Assembly: GCA_002104905.1 (NCBI GenBank)
Contig: MCFE01000365.1
Location: 23,099-87,098 of the forward strand
Length of the DNA stretch: 64,000 nucleotides
Origin: Basidiobolus meristosporus CBS 931.73
Lineage: Eukaryota > Basidiobolomycota > Basidiobolomycetes > Basidiobolales > Basidiobolaceae
Direction of reading: 5' to 3'
Position 1 is the first letter of the stretch, and every line of letters starts with the position of its first letter. Positions 59,197 through 64,000 of this stretch are shown one piece after another. Under the pieces are notes generated by a model. The model worked only from the letters and a program-made list of their open reading frames with translations, did no database searches and was not told where the DNA came from. Position numbers and translations under genes: made by a program.

Positions 59197-60104
59197 ATGA
59201 CCAAATTTTATTCCAAGCTTTCTATAGTTGTCGCCAGACACGGCGAGACCGAATATAATAAGCCTCCTGTGAGGCTGCAAGGGCAGCTTGGTAAGACCAG
59301 TCAAACCATTCGCATAGGCTACGAACCACTCAATCTTTTCTCCTCCTCACAGACGTGCCGTTGAATGATACCGGAAAGTTGCAGGCGAGGGCGTTGGGAG
59401 GTCGTTTGAGTACAGAAGAGTTTGACGTCGTTTACTGTAGTGACCTGTCACGTACGAAGCAGGTCAGTTGCAGGAGAGTGGGTGGTGCTTCGGTTGGATG
59501 TTAAGTGCTTGAGACGTTTAGACTCTGGAACCATTGTTGGAGGTCAAACCGAATACCCGAGTGGTTTACGAACCTAGATTACGTGAACGAGTGAGTAAAG
59601 CAGGTCTCCACGATAGATACCCCTGACCGGAAGGCTAACCCCCTTCGGTAGGATGTAGGTTCCTTGACCGACATGCTCTGGTCGGAGGCCAAGACCACCA
59701 TCGACGAAGCAGGAAAGACTTTCGAAGAGTACGTCGCGCTGAGTGGAGAGAGCGCAGAGCAATTTTACAGTAGGGTGTGCGAGTTCTGGGACACGTTGGT
59801 CAAGACATATCTGACCAACGATAAGCAAGAGGATGGTGACGAGCTTAGGGTCCTTATCATAACTCATGGTGGAGTGATCGCCAACCTGATGAAATATCTG
59901 AAGAAGCAGCTCCACTACGAGAACACAAACCCTCAGGCGGAGAGACAGATCAGCAAAAACACCGCGGTCTACAAGATACAGGTGGATCGGGGTGCCGGGT
60001 CGATACTGCTGAATAATTGCACTGCACACCTTGACGTCCAGCCATCCGAGCACTACAGCGCAAAACTCTTGAGCGATTTCGCACAGAAGATGAATTACTA
60101 TTAA
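59197..60104 (+). CDS. TIGAR-like histidine phosphatase (phosphoglycerate mutase superfamily)
   Basis: Histidine-phosphatase-fold enzyme removing phosphate through a phospho-His; close relatives act on fructose-2,6-bisphosphate or other sugar phosphates. Four exons, 241 aa: 59197-59290, 59353-59462, 59522-59590, 59652-60104 (TAA). Catalytic RHGE at 14-17 (nucleophile His15) near the start, YCSDLSRTKQT with the phosphate-binding Arg, RLRER with the acid/base Glu, and the second His in LIITHGGV (His163). The helical insert (EAGKTFEEYVALSGESAEQF) resembles TIGAR more than glycolytic mutase. Introns are 59-62 bp with consistent phases. Substrate is not decided by sequence. A decayed tandem paralogue follows at 60,169. 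Confidence 0.88.
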
Positions 60105-60106
60105 AT

Positions 60107-60112
60107 AATAAA
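60107..60112 (+). terminator. Poly(A) signal of the histidine phosphatase gene
   Basis: AATAAA three bases after the stop codon; very close, so cleavage may use another site. Confidence 0.45.
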
Positions 60113-60168
60113 TGACGCGCTGCGGATACCCGGAACAAAAGAGGCACTTGGATTGTTTCCTATGAAAG

Positions 60169-60336
60169 ATGTCTAGTCTCTCGATAGTTGTTGCCCGACA
60201 CGGCGAAACCGGTGAGGCTACAGGGGCAGAAATGTAGTGACGCTGGATGAAGGGCAGGTTGTGGGGTAAAGTACGTGTGGACGGTGATAAGAGCGAGGTG
60301 CTGGTGCGCAACTGTACTGCGCATCTCATTGAATGA
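60169..60336 (+). pseudogene. Decayed tandem paralogue of the histidine phosphatase
   Basis: The first 14 codons (MSSLSIVVARHGET) copy the start of the gene at 59,197, then a 17-bp gap removes the codons after the active site and a TAG ends the frame. Shortly after, VRVDGDKSEVLVRNCTAHL matches the C-terminal IQVDRGAGSILLNNCTAHL of the parent. Everything between (about 600 bp in the parent) is missing. A short relic of a second gene or a partial duplication. Confidence 0.8.
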
Positions 60337-60487
60337 TACATGCAACATCCCAATAAATTCGAATCATGCCATGCTGCCATGGCCATGACCATGACCTGGT
60401 GTGCAGATTAATCGATTTAATCAAAAGTGAATTTCCATCTACACAGCACCCACGACCAAGTGGGTCAACACAGAATGAACTCTTCGC

Positions 60488-63400
60488 ATGACCAAGTGAT
60501 ATCGCAACTACGGCCCACCGACATCTGCACGATAATATCCTTTTTTGAGGACCGCACCCCGTGCGTTCTTGATACGTCGCTCGACGTTATCCTTAACTCC
60601 TAGCCACTCGGCTGAGGTAAAGTACAAGACGTCGACGGAGAAAAAGGTCCCAGGGGTCGTTGCGGTGGTGGTGAACGGTTTGACCGACAGGTCCATGGAG
60701 GCTTGGTAAAGTCCTTCCCCTCCCCTCTTTCCAACACTTTCCCTCCATTAACGACGACCATCTTCACACGGATAGCGTGATACTGTTCAAAAAGTCGAAG
60801 GAGAATATCACCATCGCTGGGACTTATCCGATTTACGAGGATTTCGACCTGTCCATAAGTAGGCTTTTCGGGTTGTTGGTGCGCCACCCGCCTGGCACTA
60901 AGCTTTGTCCTGTTTAGGAAAGATCGCCCACAAAGAGAACAAAAAGGACGAGCAGCCGGTGTCCAGTGAGACAGGTGAGTTACCTCAGGTCTGAGCGTTG
61001 TTCACGGACTGAAGGAGCATTCTAGGGCATGTGGTGGAGATAAGGAGCAAAATCAAGTATCTGATGTTCATTATCAAGAACGACAAGGCCGTCCAGACGA
61101 TGGAATATGAGATCAACAAATACCTACAGATTGCCAGTAAGTGATTCCCGGAGTCGTACTAGGCCTCTCAGCGCATTCACCCCGTCCATAGAGAAGAACA
61201 ATTGGCGCGCCGACGGAAAGTCCCACCAATGGGTCAAGCTATACAAGATTCACAAGTTGGACGAGAGACTAGCGTTGGAAAGCAGTATGTTGATCGATCG
61301 AACTCACCCATTGCCAGGTCCACTGACTCATTCTCCACGCAGGAAGGAACTCATTAGCGGGTGCGTAGCGTTCGCAGCATCACGGCTCGTCCCATACTCA
61401 CCTGTCTTTAACCAGGACTGAAGCTGAGTCAAGACAACCCATTCTTGAAAAAGGCCCAACTGGAATCAACCATGGAGGCCAGCGTCGAACCGGACTCGGA
61501 CCAGATCAAGGAAGACTACATCCTGAATAAGATGCAAGAAAGGGAGAGCGAGTTTACCCTCGTGGACAACATCAAGTAGTCACCACCCATCGTCAATACC
61601 AACCACCATGCTTTACTGACCCCCATTTTGCAGGCTGTTCATCGGGACCTGGAACGTGAACGGAAGGCCCTCGAAGGAGTCGTTGATCCCGTGGTTTCAA
61701 TCCTCGAAAGAGCTGGTGAACGCCGATATCATCGCGATTGGGTTTGTCAAGTTCGTTGTTCATGGCTGATCCGGTTGCTAATGCTGGTGCGGGTTTACAC
61801 AGCTTCCAGGAGATGGATCTGAGCCCGGAGGCTTACTTGCTGAACGACGGTACGAAGGAGGAGGAGTGGGATAACAGCGTCCGACAAGTCTTGGCCTTGA
61901 TGAAGGATTCATATACGAAGGTAAGTGGCTGAAAGGCAAACGTCGGAATCATGGAGCTGACCTTTTGACGTCGGAAGCTGAGGTCCAAGCAACTGGTTGG
62001 GATGCTGCTGATGATATATGTGAAAGAGCAGCATGTCAAGGATATCGAATACGTGGCAGACAACTCGGCCGGCTGTGGAATCATGGGAATGATGGTAAGC
62101 ATCCCACGCTGTCCACAATCCCCCACAAACTGATCTCACTCCACGTCCAAGGGAAACAAAGGCGGGGTGGCCATCCGGATCAAATTTCGGGACACCTATC
62201 TGTGCTTTGTGAACTGCCATCTCGCTGCATCAGTCAGCGAGGTATCCCGCAGAAATCAGGATTACAAAGAGTTGTGCCGTCGACTGGTCTTCCCTTCGCA
62301 CATAGGAGTGTCGAGATACTTCGCCACGGCCCCTGGGGTTGCAGGGGCGACTGGGTTGAGTAACACTATCAGCAACGTACACACCAGAGGACTCTCCGTG
62401 TACAACAACGAGTAGGAGCGTTTTGATACAACCAAGTAGCATTGAAAGATATTAACCCGCCTCAGTATCCTGTTCTGGCTGGGTGACCTGAATTATCGAA
62501 TTGACCTTCCCGAGGAAAAGGTATTCGCCCTACTGAACGAGAACAAACTGGGTGAGCTTATCGAAAAAGACCAGGTACATTATTGGGGGGGTAGTTCGCA
62601 TTCCCAGACCCAAACTAACCCGGCATCGCCTCGTAGTTGAACGCACAGAAGAAACTCAACTTGGCATTTAGCGGGTTCTCGGAAGGAGAGCTGAACTTTT
62701 TGCCTACGTACAAATACGAGATTGGTAGCGAGGTGTTGACCCCCAAGTATGTAAAACGTTTCGACCAGTGGAGTGCACAGTCAGAGATCTGAGTATCGGC
62801 TCTTTAGCGAGAAGAAACGGATCCCCTCGTGGTGCGATCGAATTTTGTGGTGCGCCAACAAGGAGGAGAACGTGAAGCAGCTCTTCTACCAAAGCCAAAA
62901 CTCCATGGTGTCCAGCGACCACAAACCAGTGAGCGCACTGTTCAACGTTAGCGTAAGTCATCCCACCCCTGGCCCATATCCAGCGCTGCTCGACTGATGC
63001 CTCGTTTGAATCTCAGGTGAAGACCCTGCTTACTGGGAAATACGAGGAGGTTCGAGGGGAGATCTCCCGGGTATTGGACAAATTCGAGAACGAAGTCACA
63101 GCGGTGGTCTCGGTGTCGCCGCTTTCAATAGATTTCGGGGAAGTGAAGTACAACTGCTACGAATCTCGAACCATCACCATTGAGAACACCAGTCCGGTAG
63201 GTTGATTTCTTGGCTGTTTGATATTGGTCGCTAAGCCTTCGCCATGTAGACCTGCGCGCACTTCGAAATTCTACCTACCGGGGATATCATGAAGGCCGCG
63301 AGGCCATGGCTCTGGGTGAACCCACCCAAGGATATGCTCTTGCCAGGTATTTCTTACTTTCTTGAGTGGTGAGGTCTGCGCACTTACAGTGGGCACCCAG

Positions 63401-64000
63401 GTGAGAGCAAACAGTACAACGTCACCATATTGGTGGATGAGAGCTCGGCGCCTGCGCTCAACATGGGCCAGGAGGAGCTGAAGACCATCATCAAGATAAC
63501 GCTCAGAAACGAGAAGGCCTATTTCGTGGATGTGTTCGGCGAGTACAAGCCCACCTGCTTTGGTACTGCTCTCGGATATCTTGCCAAACTGACCGGGCCT
63601 ATCAGGGAGGCAAACCCAAAAGAGATCCAATCCCTTCCCGCGCATTTCGAGCGCAGTATTCCATGGGAGATATGGAGGATGTGCGATTTCCTCTCGCGCT
63701 ACGGGGCCACCACGGTAAGTCTGGGAGTCTGGCAGCGGCCCTTGTTCATGCATTCATCGCTGTGTTGTAGGAAAAACTCTTTTTGGAAAAGGGGGACGAT
63801 GACCTGGTGACCTATATCAGAGAATGTCTGGATACCGGCGAGGAGTTTGATCACAAGATACTGATGAATGACTCAAGCACCAGCACCAGAACCGCCGGAG
63901 GGAACAGTGGCATCTATTCAATGGCTGAGGCATTGATCAACTTCCTGAGGGCTCTGCCGGAGCGGTTATCCCATTCGATTTATACGACAAATGTCTGGCC
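60488..64000 (+). CDS. OCRL/INPP5B-like inositol polyphosphate 5-phosphatase (PH, 5-phosphatase, ASH, RhoGAP), cut at window end
   Basis: Removes the 5-phosphate from PI(4,5)P2 and related lipids at endosomes, Golgi and plasma membrane. Nineteen exons, 806 residues seen: 60488-60495, 60604-60705, 60776-60858, 60918-60974, 61026-61136, 61192-61284, 61343-61360, 61416-61575, 61634-61741, 61803-61920, 61978-62094, 62152-62411, 62466-62574, 62637-62746, 62808-62952, 63017-63196, 63250-63346, 63401-63714, 63771-64000+. The first two exons are tentative; later phases all agree. PH-like N-terminus to about 120. Catalytic motifs: GTWNVNG (~215), NKGGVAIR (~327), [10 protein letters not shown] (~415), PSWCDRIL (~491), SSDHKPV (~520). 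ASH domain follows ([31 protein letters not shown]), then RhoGAP ([29 protein letters not shown]). This is the animal/amoeba OCRL layout; yeasts have Sac-5-phosphatase fusions instead. The C-terminus lies outside the window. Confidence 0.9.

Noticed and set aside
59574-60392. 272-codon minus-strand frame
   Set aside because: Antisense of the histidine phosphatase last exon and its relic; no domain.
60600-60887. Minus-strand frame with protein-like wording
   Set aside because: Overlaps exons whose plus-strand splicing keeps phase through 17 further exons of the OCRL-like gene.

Overview
The window is eukaryotic nuclear DNA, almost certainly fungal. Genes are split by many short GT..AG introns (39 to 160 bp), coding ends are followed by AATAAA signals, and the first 50 kb are packed with fungal-type LTR retrotransposons and DNA transposons. 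The gene set (PH-CRIB PAK kinase, delta-8 sphingolipid desaturase, Sit4/PP6 phosphatase, V-ATPase subunit f, histidine phosphatase, OCRL/INPP5B-type 5-phosphatase with ASH and RhoGAP) suggests an early-diverging rather than a Dikarya fungus. That placement is inference only. All three stop codons end host genes, so the standard code applies.

Positions 1-51,250 form an AT-rich repeat island with almost no host genes. It holds: (i) Harbinger/PIF-like DDE transposons (1-904; 7,633-10,497, the latter with inverted arms of about 0.9 kb; a tail fragment at 12,399). (ii) Gypsy-1 (1,460-7,307, minus), a chromodomain Ty3/gypsy element with a GTGCC target duplication, a textbook -1 frameshift signal and a putative Tf1-like self-priming site. 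(iii) Gypsy-2 (25,985-30,921, minus), with identical 367-bp LTRs but a nonsense codon in gag and a lost integrase Asp; solo LTRs of the same family lie at 16,986 and 19,919, and an old decayed relative at 17,877-20,550. (iv) Three large TNP2/CACTA-like transposon copies (14,251-17,870; 35,995-39,927; 39,935-44,712), each with a transposase gene and a divergent companion gene. The last two lie tail to tail as a large inverted duplication. (v) Copia remnants, a second gypsy family (31,016-32,540 and 45,115-49,155) and a third gypsy fragment (33,003-35,994). Many are nested.

Positions 51,690-64,000 are a compact, GC-richer gene block. In order: Cla4-like PAK kinase (minus), delta-8 sphingolipid desaturase (minus, single exon), Sit4/PPP6C phosphatase (plus), V-ATPase subunit f (minus, 80 aa in three exons), TIGAR-like histidine phosphatase (plus) with a decayed paralogue behind it, and an OCRL-like inositol polyphosphate 5-phosphatase (plus) that runs off the right edge. 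Exon models were built by hand; reading phases agree across all introns of each model. The genes are not an operon. Several act at membranes, polarity or phosphoinositide signalling, but no joint pathway is shown by the sequence.
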